Positions 16,597 to 26,099 of a stretch of 64,000 nt of DNA are shown here, one piece after another (within the stretch, counting starts at the first letter, position 1; each line of letters begins with the position of its first letter). Under the pieces are notes generated by a model that did not search any database, was not told the DNA's origin, and saw only the letters and a list, made by a program, of their open reading frames with translations. This stretch comes from Perlabentimonas sp041656735. Lineage in GTDB: Bacteria > Bacteroidota > Bacteroidia > Bacteroidales > Tenuifilaceae. A program made the position numbers and the translations under genes. The DNA lies in assembly GCA_041656735.1 (NCBI GenBank), contig JBBACY010000001.1, positions 189,303-253,302 on the forward strand, in the 5' to 3' direction.

Positions 16597-19500
16597 CTAT
16601 GTAAGTTTATAGGGTATTTTTAAGTATACCGTTGTTCCTGTGGCATTTCCGTAATCGTCGGTATTGTCCGCAATTTTAAACGATTCCTCAATAAACCGCC
16701 CTTTTTTTAGCTGAAGCAGAATGCTTTTACTGCTTAGCTCTATACCAACCGATTTGTATGCTTTCGCCTTTTTTGCTTTTATCTCCATCGCCTTTTTGCG
16801 GCCAATGCCATTATCGGCAATGGTGCACATAAGCCATTTTTCTTGTTGCTCTATTTCAATAGTTAACGTCATATCACTATTTTTGGGCGATAGGCCGTGC
16901 ACAATGGAGTTTTCAAGAAAAGGCTGAATTAGCATAGGCGAAATTTTAATCCTTTCCTCATCAATGGCATCATCAATAATTACATCAAATGTAATTGGTT
17001 CGTCAAGGTTTAGCGAGTGAACCATTACAAACGTTTTGTAAAAGTGTAGCGCTTCGGATAGCGTAATATCTTCCAGCCGCGAGTAGTCTAAAAACATACG
17101 CATAAGCCTTGCAAACTGCGATAGCACACCCACAGCCTCCTCTTTACTGCTTGAAAGGATGGTTTGCTGAATTGAAGTTAACGTATTAAAAATGAAGTGC
17201 GGATTTATCTGCGAGCGTAGCAAATCGAGCTCCATTTTTTGCAGTTTACCTTGGAGTAAGCGGCGGTTAAGGAACAGCAGCATTAGGGCAAACAGAAAAA
17301 TTACGATGGCTGCACCAACCGATATTTTAAAAAGAGGAGTTTGATAAAACGATGGGATAATAATTAGCGAAACCTCTACGCTTTGCTCTGCCTCTTGACT
17401 ATACGGGGTTTTGCTGGTTAAGCTAAAAGTGTACTTTCCGGGCGGAACGTCGGTATAGCTAACCGTATTAAACCGGTTGGTGGGTTGGCGAGGTTGCTTG
17501 TCGTAATTTTTAAGCTGGTAGGTATAGCTTACCTCGGCGGGGTTTCGAAAATCAAGCAAAGAAAACTCCAACGAAAAGAAGTTTTGGTTGTGTTTAAGCG
17601 TAATGGTGTCGTCACTCATTATTTCTCGGGCCACTATTTTATCAAAAACCCTAAGTTCGTTTATCACTAGCGGAGCGGTATGTGTTTTTTGCTCAATGCT
17701 ATCGGGATTAAAAAAAACCACACCCTGCTTGCTGCCAAAAAGTATTTGGTTACTATTTGTGGTTGCCCCACATTTAAACGTAAACTCACTGTTTAGTGGG
17801 CCTAGTTTTATTGGGTAGTTTTTAATGGTGAAAGTTTTTGTGTCAATGTACGAAAGGCTTTCCTTGGTGCTTAGCCAAACATTCCCCTGGCTATCGGCAA
17901 GGGCAGTGCAGGTAAAGTCGGTCGATAATCCATCGGACTTACCAAAGTGCTTGTACGTATCGTCTTTTTTGTTGTACACGTAAAATCCGTTGGTTGTGGT
18001 GGCAATAAATAGCCTGTTGTCATCAATCTCCACAATGCTCCAAATTGAGTTATTGGAGTAGTTAACCTCATTTATTGGGGGGATAATGGGTTCAGGGTTT
18101 AGCTTACTATCCCCGTTTAAAAGATAAAGCCCCTCGCTACCAATCCAAATAAGCCCTTGCGAGTCTTTGTAAAGCGAGTACACAATATCTGGTTGATTTT
18201 CAGTGTTAAAGGAGGGGTCTCGCTCAAACTTATCATTATAAATTGATAGCTTAAATAGGGTAGGCCTTTCGAGCGAACCCACTAAAATGCCATTATCAAA
18301 TTCAACAGCCGAAAAGTATTGCTTGTTGTTGGGTATACTGTACTCGTCGGTAAACTTACCCCGCAAGGTATTGTATAAAAAAACCGACTCGTTGGTAACA
18401 AAAACCAGATTTCCATTTTGTAGCTCGATAATTTGGTTTGTAGCGTAGGTTTTGCCATTTGGAGTGGGAAATTTAACCTCTTCAATAATTGGACTCGATA
18501 GGTTTATGGCTTTGTCTATACCGCTTATTTTGTAAGCGGCTCCCTGCCTTACTCCAATCCACAAATTTCGTTTGCTATCAATGGTTATTGACCGAATATA
18601 CTCGTTTGGTAACCCTTTTTTTGCATCGAGTAGTTTAAATGGCGATTGAGGCATCACTTTTATTAGCCCCTTTGTGGTTCCCAGCCAAAAGGTGCCATTA
18701 TCTTCTTGTAAACCACAGGTATACTCATTGTTTGCTTCGTGCTTTAAAATTATTGTGTGGGTTAACTGTTGCTCCTTGCTAAACGTAAAAATTTTATTCT
18801 CGGCGGCAAGGTATAGTCTACCGTTTTTTGAGAATATGAGCCCATTGTTGTCAACGTTTTTGAGCAGCACACTTTTTACAAGAGAATCGGGGCTAACCGA
18901 TACTAAATTTGCTTGGTTTGGTTTACTGCTAACCAGTCCAACCATATAATTGCCAAACATAAACGGATGATTACTAAAGCATTGCGCACCACTTTTTGCC
19001 CATTGTCTGTTTTTAATACTATAGATGTATTGCTGCGATGCTATGGAGAAGTGTACTGACGTTTGTGGTATTATGCTATAAATTTTCGAGTTTAGCACTC
19101 TCGATGTTATTGGGAAATTAATATATTCAAAAATGCCTGTTTCAATATTAAACCTATTTATTCCGTTGCTGGTAATTATCCAGTAAATGCTGTCGTTTTC
19201 TTGGGCTATTGAGGTAACATTGGGGCTACTTATTGTTTGGTTGTTTCGGGGGTCGTGCAAATAGTTTGTCCACTTGTTGTTAACCCTGTTTAGTATCGAA
19301 ATACCGTTGGCTCCCACCAGAATTCTTCCCTTGTTGTCTTCAAAAACAGTGGTAATAACATCGCCCGAAAGGCTGTTGGTATTAGTTTCATGGTTGTATA
19401 CTACAAACTTATTCCCATCGTATTTTACCAAACCGTAAATTGTTCCAACCCATAGATAGCCTTTGGTATCTTTTAGTAGGCACCTTACCTCGTTGTTGGG

Positions 19501-19620
19501 TAAACCTTTGGTTTCGTCATAAATTTCGGTTGTTGCGTATAGCGTTTGCGAAATGCCAGCATAAGCTAAGGCAAGCAGTAAAATAATTATAAAAAGGGAA
19601 GTGCGTTTTAAACTTTTCAC
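16597..19620 (-). CDS. Propeller-type sensor histidine kinase (Reg_prop / Y_Y_Y / His_kinase)
   Basis: Membrane sensor kinase of 1007 residues. A signal peptide is followed by two seven-bladed propellers built from repeats of the type GLPNNEVRCLLKDTKGYLWVGT (about 35-680). A Y_Y_Y domain (about 690-745) and one transmembrane helix (about 755-778) come next. The LytS-type His_kinase domain has NPHFIFN with phospho-accepting His808, and the HATPase has N-box QPFLENSIVHGL and G-box IADNGIGRKK. The start is a GTG at 19620, 22 bp downstream of a TATTTTTG box. Such kinases sense ligands in the periplasm (often glycans) and phosphorylate LytTR regulators; the likely partner is at 10542-11270. They are not adjacent: rtcB and the R-M cassette lie between. 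Confidence 0.93.
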   Translation of the reverse strand: MKSLKRTSLFIIILLLALAYAGISQTLYATTEIYDETKGLPNNEVRCLLKDTKGYLWVGTIYGLVKYDGNKFVVYNHETNTNSLSGDVITTVFEDNKGRILVGANGISILNRVNNKWTNYLHDPRNNQTISSPNVTSIAQENDSIYWIITSNGINRFNIETGIFEYINFPITSRVLNSKIYSIIPQTSVHFSIASQQYIYSIKNRQWAKSGAQCFSNHPFMFGNYMVGLVSSKPNQANLVSVSPDSLVKSVLLKNVDNNGLIFSKNGRLYLAAENKIFTFSKEQQLTHTIILKHEANNEYTCGLQEDNGTFWLGTTKGLIKVMPQSPFKLLDAKKGLPNEYIRSITIDSKRNLWIGVRQGAAYKISGIDKAINLSSPIIEEVKFPTPNGKTYATNQIIELQNGNLVFVTNESVFLYNTLRGKFTDEYSIPNNKQYFSAVEFDNGILVGSLERPTLFKLSIYNDKFERDPSFNTENQPDIVYSLYKDSQGLIWIGSEGLYLLNGDSKLNPEPIIPPINEVNYSNNSIWSIVEIDDNRLFIATTTNGFYVYNKKDDTYKHFGKSDGLSTDFTCTALADSQGNVWLSTKESLSYIDTKTFTIKNYPIKLGPLNSEFTFKCGATTNSNQILFGSKQGVVFFNPDSIEQKTHTAPLVINELRVFDKIVAREIMSDDTITLKHNQNFFSLEFSLLDFRNPAEVSYTYQLKNYDKQPRQPTNRFNTVSYTDVPPGKYTFSLTSKTPYSQEAEQSVEVSLIIIPSFYQTPLFKISVGAAIVIFLFALMLLFLNRRLLQGKLQKMELDLLRSQINPHFIFNTLTSIQQTILSSSKEEAVGVLSQFARLMRMFLDYSRLEDITLSEALHFYKTFVMVHSLNLDEPITFDVIIDDAIDEERIKISPMLIQPFLENSIVHGLSPKNSDMTLTIEIEQQEKWLMCTIADNGIGRKKAMEIKAKKAKAYKSVGIELSSKSILLQLKKGRFIEESFKIADNTDDYGNATGTTVYLKIPYKLT

Positions 19621-19641
19621 TAGTTTAGCGTGTTATTTCAT

Positions 19642-19649
19642 CAAAAATA
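19642..19649 (-). promoter_or_regulatory. -7 promoter box of the sensor kinase
   Basis: The minus strand reads TATTTTTG (perfect TAnnTTTG), 22 bp upstream of the GTG start at 19620. Confidence 0.5.
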
Positions 19650-19890
19650 GGAAATATTTGTAAATGCCTAGCTACACGTTGGTAGTTTTAATGGTATGTT
19701 GGTGAGCTCAAATTACACGTTGGTAACAAAGTATTTGCAAACTGTAATGTGTATACTTATCTTACAATCAGAAAAATAGACAAACAATTTACTGAAGCCG
19801 GCCCTTAAATAACTGTTTTTAACATTACTTTTAAAAGTTTGCACGAATTTTGTAGTATATTAACCCAAAGGAACATTAAAAAATATAGCT

Positions 19891-21387
19891 ATGAAAAAAC
19901 TAATTAACATATTAACCATCGCTTTCCTTTTTATAGGAATTAGTGTAGCAACAGCGCAGGTGGAGCCTAAAGAAAAGCTTGGTTTGCCTGGTGATAATTT
20001 AAACCTTTACGCTGTGCTAAACCTCTTTCAAAACTCTGTAACCCTTGAGGAGTTTGAGAGAGAGCTTAACAACCCCGAAAAGGTTATTAATAACCTTGAC
20101 TTGAACAACGACAGTAAAGTTGATTACATTAAGGTGTATGATTATGCCGATAAAGATGTACATAACATAGTGCTAAGGGTTGATATTAGCAAGGATCAGG
20201 AGCAGGACGTTGCCGTTATTATTACCGAAAAACAATCCGACGGTTCGGTTATGGTACAACTTATAGGTGATGAAATGCTTTATGGTAAGGATTATATTGT
20301 TGAGCCACATTACGCAGAAACACCAAATCCAGCTTACTCAGGAAATACCGAATACTATGCCGCGACCAACAATAACGATAACGCCATTACAACTACGTAC
20401 TACGAGGTTGCCCAGTGGCCCGCGGTAGTTTATATTTACTCACCAAGCTATAGCCCTTGGTTCTCTTCATGGTATTGGGATTATTATCCTAACTACTGGC
20501 ACTCTTGGACACCTCACTACTGGCATTATTACTACGGTTACCAACATAACTGGTATTCACACTATTATGCATACTACCGTCCCTGGTACGGTTATCGTTC
20601 TCCTAGATATAGAGATTATTATTACGGACGCGTACGCAGGCATTCAACCGTGGTTGCTACCAATGTGAGTGTAAATAGGTACAAGAACACATATAGTCGT
20701 CCTGAAACCATTGATGCAGGAAGAAGACGTTCGGCCCAAAAGGTTAGCAATATGCCAAAGGCTAATGCAGGCTCAGCATCTGTAAGTTCGCGGGTTCGTG
20801 AACGTTCACAGGCTAACAGCAATCATGAAAGCGTGCGTATCGATAGGTCATTAAAGGGCAGTTCAAGCTCGGTAAGTCGCACTACTAGAGTATCCAATCG
20901 TAATAATCAGGGTACTGTTTCAGGTAGTTCAAATGTTAGTAAAGGCAATCGTTCAGGATCGGTTAGTGGTGCATCCTCTTCATCAAGCCGTTCGCAGGGG
21001 CAAGCCATACAGCGCCCTCGTAATACATCACAACAGCGCTCTGTGGGGTCAAGCCAACGCTCTTCGGGGCAACGGAACGTGGGAGCAAGTAATAACCGAC
21101 AAAGTACACAATCGTCAGGTAGCCGTTCGTCTGGTTCATCAACCAGTGTTAAGCGCCCTCAATCAACTACTAGTAGGCCAGCAGCAACAACAAGCAGACC
21201 TGCCACAACAACTAGTAAGCCCGCAACCACTAGTAGGCCCGCTTCAACTAGTTCGAGCAGGAGTTCATCGAGTAGTAGTAAATCATCGGTTAGCCGTTCA
21301 TCCGGCTCTAGCTCCAGAAGTAGCTCCACTTCCAGTACTGGCTCTAGTAGGTCAACTACAACAAATAGTTCGGGAAGAAAAAGATAA
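19891..21387 (+). CDS. Secreted Tyr/Trp-rich protein with Ser/Arg-rich low-complexity tail
   Basis: A 498-residue protein with a signal peptide (ending VATAQ). It has three parts. Residues 28-140 form a folded domain with an EF-hand-like segment (LDLNNDSKVDYIKVYD). Residues about 165-255 are extremely rich in Tyr, Trp, His and Pro (for example WSHYYAYYRPWYGYR-like stretches). Residues 260-498 are Ser/Arg/Thr/Gln-rich with many short SSSRS and TTSRPA repeats. I recognise the architecture as a conserved Bacteroidota hypothetical, but know no function. The aromatic region and basic tail suggest binding to polysaccharide or cell wall, or a structural or adhesive role; that is inference. A terminator follows directly. 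Confidence 0.85.
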   Translation: MKKLINILTIAFLFIGISVATAQVEPKEKLGLPGDNLNLYAVLNLFQNSVTLEEFERELNNPEKVINNLDLNNDSKVDYIKVYDYADKDVHNIVLRVDISKDQEQDVAVIITEKQSDGSVMVQLIGDEMLYGKDYIVEPHYAETPNPAYSGNTEYYAATNNNDNAITTTYYEVAQWPAVVYIYSPSYSPWFSSWYWDYYPNYWHSWTPHYWHYYYGYQHNWYSHYYAYYRPWYGYRSPRYRDYYYGRVRRHSTVVATNVSVNRYKNTYSRPETIDAGRRRSAQKVSNMPKANAGSASVSSRVRERSQANSNHESVRIDRSLKGSSSSVSRTTRVSNRNNQGTVSGSSNVSKGNRSGSVSGASSSSSRSQGQAIQRPRNTSQQRSVGSSQRSSGQRNVGASNNRQSTQSSGSRSSGSSTSVKRPQSTTSRPAATTSRPATTTSKPATTSRPASTSSSRSSSSSSKSSVSRSSGSSSRSSSTSSTGSSRSTTTNSSGRKR

Positions 21388-21408
21388 ATAACAGTTGGTT
21401 TTATTCCA

Positions 21409-21447
21409 AAAAGCGTTGCGCAGATTTATAGCGCAGCGCTTTTTTTA
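21409..21447 (+). terminator. Intrinsic terminator after the Tyr/Trp-rich gene
   Basis: The stem AAAGCGTTGCGC / GCGCAGCGCTTT (one G-T pair), with a 9-nt loop, is followed by a run of seven T. It lies 22 bp after the stop codon. Confidence 0.85.
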
Positions 21448-21644
21448 TTCTGCCATTTCGTTTTCAACTCGTTGTTGTTATTAGGGAAGCCACCGCAGGT
21501 ATTATTGTGAGAAGGAACTACGAAGCAACCGAAACCAAAGTAATTCAAAAAAATCAGTTTGTTATTTGCTATGCCCATAGACTCGCCTCGCTAAGTTCGC
21601 AGTGAACGTTTGTGATGATGAGTAAAACGCGGATTTATAAACTT

Positions 21645-21736
21645 ACAACCCGCAACCCGCAACCCGCAACCCGCAACCCGCAACCCGCAACCCGCAATCC
21701 GCAACCCGCAATCCGCAACCCGCAACTCGCAACCGT
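21645..21736. repeat. Heptanucleotide tandem array (GCAACCC)n
   Basis: About 13 head-to-tail 7-bp units, mostly GCAACCC with a few GCAATCC and GCAACTC variants. This is the most regular of the heptamer arrays in the window. It lies in the spacer before a DUF2147 gene. The rest of the 430-bp spacer shows the terminator above and nothing else I can name. Confidence 0.9.
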
Positions 21737-21817
21737 TAACATATATTAGCAAAAAACACCATAATTAAACCTTTAATTTTATTATATTGCATAGTAAAAT
21801 AAAACCTCATTTGCCCT

Positions 21818-22267
21818 ATGAAGAACACAGTTAGCTTAATTTGTTTCCTTTTGCTAAGTTTTTCTCTGTTGGCTCAAAACGTCAATAACATTTTTGGTGT
21901 ATGGGTTACACAGGATAATGACAGCAAGATAACGTTTGCTTGTGACACCAGCGGAAAATTGTATGGCCAAGTAACGTGGGTTGATAATATGCACACTAAC
22001 TGCGGTGAACTCCTGCTGGATGTTAACAATCCCGACGAAAGTTTACGAGGGAAAACCATTCTGGGTTTGAGACTATTAAATGATTTTGAGTACAATCAAT
22101 CTAAGAACAAGTGGATTAACGGTACCATTTACGACCCCACCACCGGTAAAACCTACAAATGCCAAATGTGGGTGCAAGACGATCCAAATAAACTTTCAGT
22201 GAAGGGCTATATTGGCGTACCTCTTTTAGGGCGTGAAGTGGTTTGGTTTCGTGAGTTGGCAGACTAG
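21818..22267 (+). CDS. DUF2147 family secreted protein
   Basis: A 149-residue protein with a signal peptide (ending SLLAQ) and a single DUF2147 domain. The domain shows the characteristic order GVWVTQDNDSKI, then a central GKTILGLRLL, NKWINGTIYDPTTGKTYKC and a final GREVVWFRE, a lipocalin-like small beta-barrel. The role is unknown; members are periplasmic or secreted. A second member with the same layout lies at 63409-63846. The gene is preceded by a heptamer array and followed by a repeat-bearing spacer, so it looks monocistronic. Confidence 0.88.
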   Translation: MKNTVSLICFLLLSFSLLAQNVNNIFGVWVTQDNDSKITFACDTSGKLYGQVTWVDNMHTNCGELLLDVNNPDESLRGKTILGLRLLNDFEYNQSKNKWINGTIYDPTTGKTYKCQMWVQDDPNKLSVKGYIGVPLLGREVVWFRELAD

Positions 22268-22678
22268 CACTGGTTTTGAGAAGTGAGAGGTGAGAAGCGA
22301 ACGGAGGGCGGGCAGCACCGTGTTCCCCGTCATCACGAGCGTTTTTTGCGAAGTGATCTGTTTATTAGTTTAAAGTTTATTAGGAGAGGAGAGTTAGCGT
22401 ACTCGAATGGGCATCGCAAGCTCGAGTGAGGTTGCTTCGTCGCACAGTATGCTCCTCGCAATGACGGGAGGGGGTGATGAGTGATGAGAGATGAGTTTGC
22501 GTACACGAAAGGGTATCGGAAAATGAAAAAAAATCTGTGTTTATTTACCTTCGGTGAGCTCGCAAAGGGCGCTAGGTTGTGTAATCTGTGGACAAAAAAC
22601 AGCGTAAATCAGTAAAATCAGTGTCATCAGTGTTCCAACAAAACCGAGCTAGTAGTTTAACCTAAACCACCTTGTTAT
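22268..22678. repeat. Spacer with dispersed CGTCATTGCGAG-type repeats
   Basis: The spacer contains copies of a well-known dispersed bacterial repeat. On the minus strand CGTCATTGCGAGGAGCATAC, then GACGAAGCAACCTC, spans about 22415-22470. A diverged plus-strand copy (CGTCATCACGAGCG) starts at about 22328. Near 22600-22640 there is AATCAGTAAAATCAGTGTCA, another common dispersed word. No gene is seen. Confidence 0.6.
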
Positions 22679-23377
22679 ATGTTGGTCGATTTTTTTAAAG
22701 GGTTTGCAAATCTCTTCTACCCAAATACCTGTGCTGTTTGTGATAACGACCTTGTGAAGGGCGAAGACGCTTTGTGCCTTGGCTGTTTATACAAATTACC
22801 GCTAACACGCTTTTGGAACGAGCATGATAATGCCGTTGCCCAAACTTTTTGGGGTAGGGTTGATATTGAGAATGCCTGTGCCTACTTTTTTTTCGCCAAG
22901 GGAAGCAATTACCAGCAACTTCTGCATAAGTTAAAGTACAAAGGAGAAAAACAGATTGGAATTTCACTGGGCAAGCAGCTTGGCTCTGTTCTTGCAAAAA
23001 GTGATTTGTATAGTGGTATCGACTATGTTGTGCCAGTGCCCTTGCACAATAAAAAATTGCGTATTAGAGGCTATAATCAGGCCGAAGTAATTGCCCAAGG
23101 TGTTTGTCAGGCCTATAATGCCAAACTTCTAACTAACGTGCTGGTTCGTACTGAATTTACGCAAACCCAAACTAAAAAAACGCGAGAGGAGCGAGCCCAA
23201 AATGTGGCCCAAGCATTTGCAGTTAATGCCCCCGAGGTATTTTCGCATAAACATATTCTTTTAATTGATGATGTGGTAACAACGGGCGCAACCCTTGAAG
23301 CGTGTGCAAGTAAGTTGCTCGTATCAGCAGGATGCAAGGTAAGTGTTGCTACTTTGGCCTATGCTGCTAGTGGTTAA
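22679..23377 (+). CDS. comF: ComF family protein (phosphoribosyltransferase-like)
   Basis: A 232-residue cytoplasmic protein related to ComF/GntX, needed for DNA uptake in naturally competent bacteria. The N-terminal zinc finger has Cys18/Cys21 (CAVC) and Cys33/Cys36 (CLGC). A type I phosphoribosyltransferase fold follows, with VVPVPLHNKKLRIRGYNQAE and the PRPP-binding signature ILLIDDVVTTGAT near residues 195-207. The length and layout are normal for the family. Its exact biochemical activity is not established. The gene converges on an XRE regulator 20 bp away. Confidence 0.93.
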   Translation: MLVDFFKGFANLFYPNTCAVCDNDLVKGEDALCLGCLYKLPLTRFWNEHDNAVAQTFWGRVDIENACAYFFFAKGSNYQQLLHKLKYKGEKQIGISLGKQLGSVLAKSDLYSGIDYVVPVPLHNKKLRIRGYNQAEVIAQGVCQAYNAKLLTNVLVRTEFTQTQTKKTREERAQNVAQAFAVNAPEVFSHKHILLIDDVVTTGATLEACASKLLVSAGCKVSVATLAYAASG

Positions 23378-23397
23378 TGCGAGAAAAGCTTCGTTTT

Positions 23398-23775
23398 TTA
23401 ATGAAGTATGTTGTACTCGTTATTCAAAAATGCAACAATTTCCTTAATATTTTCGATACTTTGCTGTTTGCGTAACAAAAGCTGTTTCAGCTCCTCTCTT
23501 TCGGCCTTAATTGTGTTTACATCATCGTTCGTAACCTTGCCCTTTGCCGTATCACTATCCAACTCAAAAAACATTTGCCCCTCTCCCTCGCATAGCCAGA
23601 GCGGATTTACCCTATATCTTTTTATCAAGTTTTTTAGCAGTTGAACGCTAACACCCGCCTTACCTCTCTCCACATCCGAATACGAACCCTGCTTAATATC
23701 AAGTTCTTGGCTAAAACTCTTTTGGGTTAGCCTAAAGTGTTGTCTTACAATTTTTAGTCGTTCGTTCTCAGTCAT
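23398..23775 (-). CDS. XRE-type HTH transcriptional regulator
   Basis: A 125-residue regulator. Residues 7-60 form a helix-turn-helix of the Cro/CI (XRE) type (RLTQKSFSQELDIKQGSYSDVE as recognition core, then NPLWLCEGEG, the usual end of this domain in Bacteroidota). The last 50 residues form a charged helix (ERKQQLLLRK-like composition), probably a dimerising coiled coil. It is divergent from the PAS/GAF gene, with a 140-bp shared control region carrying promoters for both. It may regulate itself and that gene; this is inference from layout. Confidence 0.9.
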   Translation of the reverse strand: MTENERLKIVRQHFRLTQKSFSQELDIKQGSYSDVERGKAGVSVQLLKNLIKRYRVNPLWLCEGEGQMFFELDSDTAKGKVTNDDVNTIKAEREELKQLLLRKQQSIENIKEIVAFLNNEYNILH

Positions 23776-23815
23776 TGTAAATTTTACTGCCTACAATTAT
23801 TTTTCGAATTTGCAA

Positions 23816-23849
23816 CAAATTTAGCATAAAAGATTAAATATTTCGCAAA
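23816..23849 (-). promoter_or_regulatory. Promoter of the XRE regulator
   Basis: The minus strand reads TTTG (23846-23849), 22 bp, then TAAATTTG (23816-23823), a full -33/-7 pair. The ATG lies 41 bp downstream. Confidence 0.65.
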
Positions 23850-23877
23850 AAGCGTAAAATTTCAGTAGTAAATAACT

Positions 23878-23885
23878 TATCTTTG
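23878..23885 (+). promoter_or_regulatory. -7 promoter box of the PAS/GAF gene
   Basis: TATCTTTG, a perfect TAnnTTTG match, lies 30 bp before the ATG at 23916. Confidence 0.6.
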
Positions 23886-23915
23886 CAATAATAAACGAAA
23901 AATACCCTTGATTTT

Positions 23916-26078
23916 ATGCCCTCCAAAAGCAATAGTACCGACTCACCAATCCCCTCGGAATTACCATTGCAAGATAGCTTAACTCGCTTACACGATTTAC
24001 TTGTCCAAATTATCGACTCATCGCCAAGGCGTATAATTGTTGTTTCTGGTAACTCAATAGTATATGCAAACCCACCGCTACAGTCCGAACTAGGTTATAA
24101 TCTTAACCAGCTTGTTAACGTGAAACTCGATGATATTGTGTCGTTGGCGCAAGGTGGTAATTTTATGGCAAAGTACCTCTCTATGGAGGTAAACCAGAAG
24201 AAGCGGGGCGGTGATTTGGAGCCTGTCTTGGCTCTAAAATCCGACGGAAAACAAGCTCTTTATACACCTTCGATACACCGCTGCCTGTGGGAAGACAAGC
24301 CGGCTATGCTGCTGGTTTTAAGCCCATTCATTAGCCCCTATCACACTTTCGATTCAAACGAGGTTTTGCAAAACCAGTCCAAAAAACGGGCCCTATCGGC
24401 ATCAAAAGTATACTACTGGGATCATAAGCTGGGCACCGATGAACTTAACGTAAGCCCCACTTTTTTTGACAGCCTTAACCTTTCCTCCAATCCTCAAAAT
24501 ATAAATCTTAACACTTGGGTTGCCCTGCTAACACCCGAATCGCGTAAACAGTTTTCTCAACTTTTGGAGAAAGCAAAAGCTCGTAAGGAAACTCATTTTC
24601 AGTGGGTTTACACTATCTACTCGGAACATTTAGGTACTTTAAGCTACTTGGCCAATTTTGATGTGGTTGAGTGGAACAACCTGGGCAACCCCTCTCGAAT
24701 TGCCGGAGTGCACATTAGTATTAACACTAAATCCAATGGTAGGCATATCACCAACAATAGCGACAAAGCCCTCACAGGATTAATTAACAATATGAATGAG
24801 GGGCTTATTATAATTGACCGTCAGGGTATTATTAGGGAATGGAACCCCGCCCAGGAAAAAATTACGCACATCAAGCGTAATGAGGCCATTGGTAAGCATG
24901 TATGGATTTTGTACCATTCACTTAGCGACCAAAAACGGTCAAGTAATGAGTATATAAACCAGCTAAACGCTCTGTTCGATGGCATATCGCAAGCAGGAGA
25001 AAGTTCGTGGGATGGTAAGCTGTTTGAGATGCAACTCATAGTGGGTGGAGGCGTGTCAAAACTTGTTCAACACTCCGTATTTACTATTAATAGCAAATCT
25101 CATGCTGATTTTGTGGTGGCAATTACCACGAAAGACATTACCGAAACCAAGCAAAACCAACAAAAGATTGAACGAAACGAAAAAAGGCTGCGCATTGCTC
25201 TTTCGTTTAGCAAGGTGGGCATTTGGGATATCGATTTTTTGACACACCAGAACTACTTCTCACCCATGATGTTCGATATGTTTGGTTACAGGCCATACGA
25301 GTTTGAACCATCTATGGAAACAATTCAGAAAATTGTGCACCCCCTCGATAGCGACCTGGTGAATGAGCATGTAAAAGCCCTTAGGCATAAAGGCACCAAT
25401 TTTCATATCGAATTTAGGGCGCTGCGAACCGATGGGCAAACTATTTGGGTTGAATGCAAAACGCATGTTATAAAAGATGAGCGCAATAAAACCATCCGCA
25501 TCATGGGCATCATATCTAATATTTCGCGCCAAAAAACCATCGAAAACGCCCTGCGAGCAAATGAGCAGATACTTACCCAAAGTCTTGAACAGCAGCATAT
25601 GGTGGCTAATATTGCCTACGAGCTAAACATTAATACAAATTTTGATGATAAGATTAGCTACGTGCTAAGTCAAATAGGCACATTTATACAGGCCAGTAGG
25701 GTGTATATATTTGAGAATAACACCGTTGCCAATGCTACCGCTAATACCTACGAGTGGTGCAAGCCAGGGGTTAAACCCCAAAAAGAAACTCTGCAAAGCG
25801 TGCCACTCCACTTAATGGAACAGTGGCTCAATACTGGCTATGTAAAAGAGTCCAATGACTTCGAAAAAGACCTGTCACATGATCTTGCCCAAACCCTAAA
25901 ACGCCAAAATATTCAGTCCATACTAATGTTTCGTCTTTTTGTAAACGATAGTAGTTTCGGATTCATTGGTTTCGATGAGTGCGATTATCCTCGTGTTTGG
26001 ACCCAAGCAGAAAAGGATCTCCTAAAAACCATTTCCAATTTGTTGGCATTCGACTTCCATCGCCGATCAATCTTATAA
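23916..26078 (+). CDS. Multi-PAS/GAF signalling protein without output domain
   Basis: A 720-residue cytoplasmic protein, with no signal peptide or membrane helix. Four PAS-like modules are visible: about 30-100; about 150-270; about 285-410 with GLIIIDRQGIIREWNPAQ; and a PAS_3-type module at about 430-550 with GIWDIDF and RTDGQTIWVE. A GAF domain follows (about 565-715, ending FHRRSIL). PAS and GAF domains bind small ligands or sense redox and light, and normally feed a histidine kinase, GGDEF or similar output. None is present; the frame stops right at the end of the GAF domain, and the repeat arrays around the Y1 transposase begin within about 30 bp. It may be a truncated kinase, or a stand-alone sensor acting through protein contacts. 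Confidence 0.88.
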   Translation: MPSKSNSTDSPIPSELPLQDSLTRLHDLLVQIIDSSPRRIIVVSGNSIVYANPPLQSELGYNLNQLVNVKLDDIVSLAQGGNFMAKYLSMEVNQKKRGGDLEPVLALKSDGKQALYTPSIHRCLWEDKPAMLLVLSPFISPYHTFDSNEVLQNQSKKRALSASKVYYWDHKLGTDELNVSPTFFDSLNLSSNPQNINLNTWVALLTPESRKQFSQLLEKAKARKETHFQWVYTIYSEHLGTLSYLANFDVVEWNNLGNPSRIAGVHISINTKSNGRHITNNSDKALTGLINNMNEGLIIIDRQGIIREWNPAQEKITHIKRNEAIGKHVWILYHSLSDQKRSSNEYINQLNALFDGISQAGESSWDGKLFEMQLIVGGGVSKLVQHSVFTINSKSHADFVVAITTKDITETKQNQQKIERNEKRLRIALSFSKVGIWDIDFLTHQNYFSPMMFDMFGYRPYEFEPSMETIQKIVHPLDSDLVNEHVKALRHKGTNFHIEFRALRTDGQTIWVECKTHVIKDERNKTIRIMGIISNISRQKTIENALRANEQILTQSLEQQHMVANIAYELNINTNFDDKISYVLSQIGTFIQASRVYIFENNTVANATANTYEWCKPGVKPQKETLQSVPLHLMEQWLNTGYVKESNDFEKDLSHDLAQTLKRQNIQSILMFRLFVNDSSFGFIGFDECDYPRVWTQAEKDLLKTISNLLAFDFHRRSIL

Positions 26079-26099
26079 TCTAATCATCGTATTGCTGTG

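Noticed and set aside
20933..21391. 152-codon frame overlapping the Ser/Arg-rich tail
   Set aside because: Out-of-frame reading of low-complexity codons; the main frame has a signal peptide and a folded domain.
21640..21740. CRISPR array
   Set aside because: The units are contiguous 7-mers without spacers, and no cas genes are present in the window.
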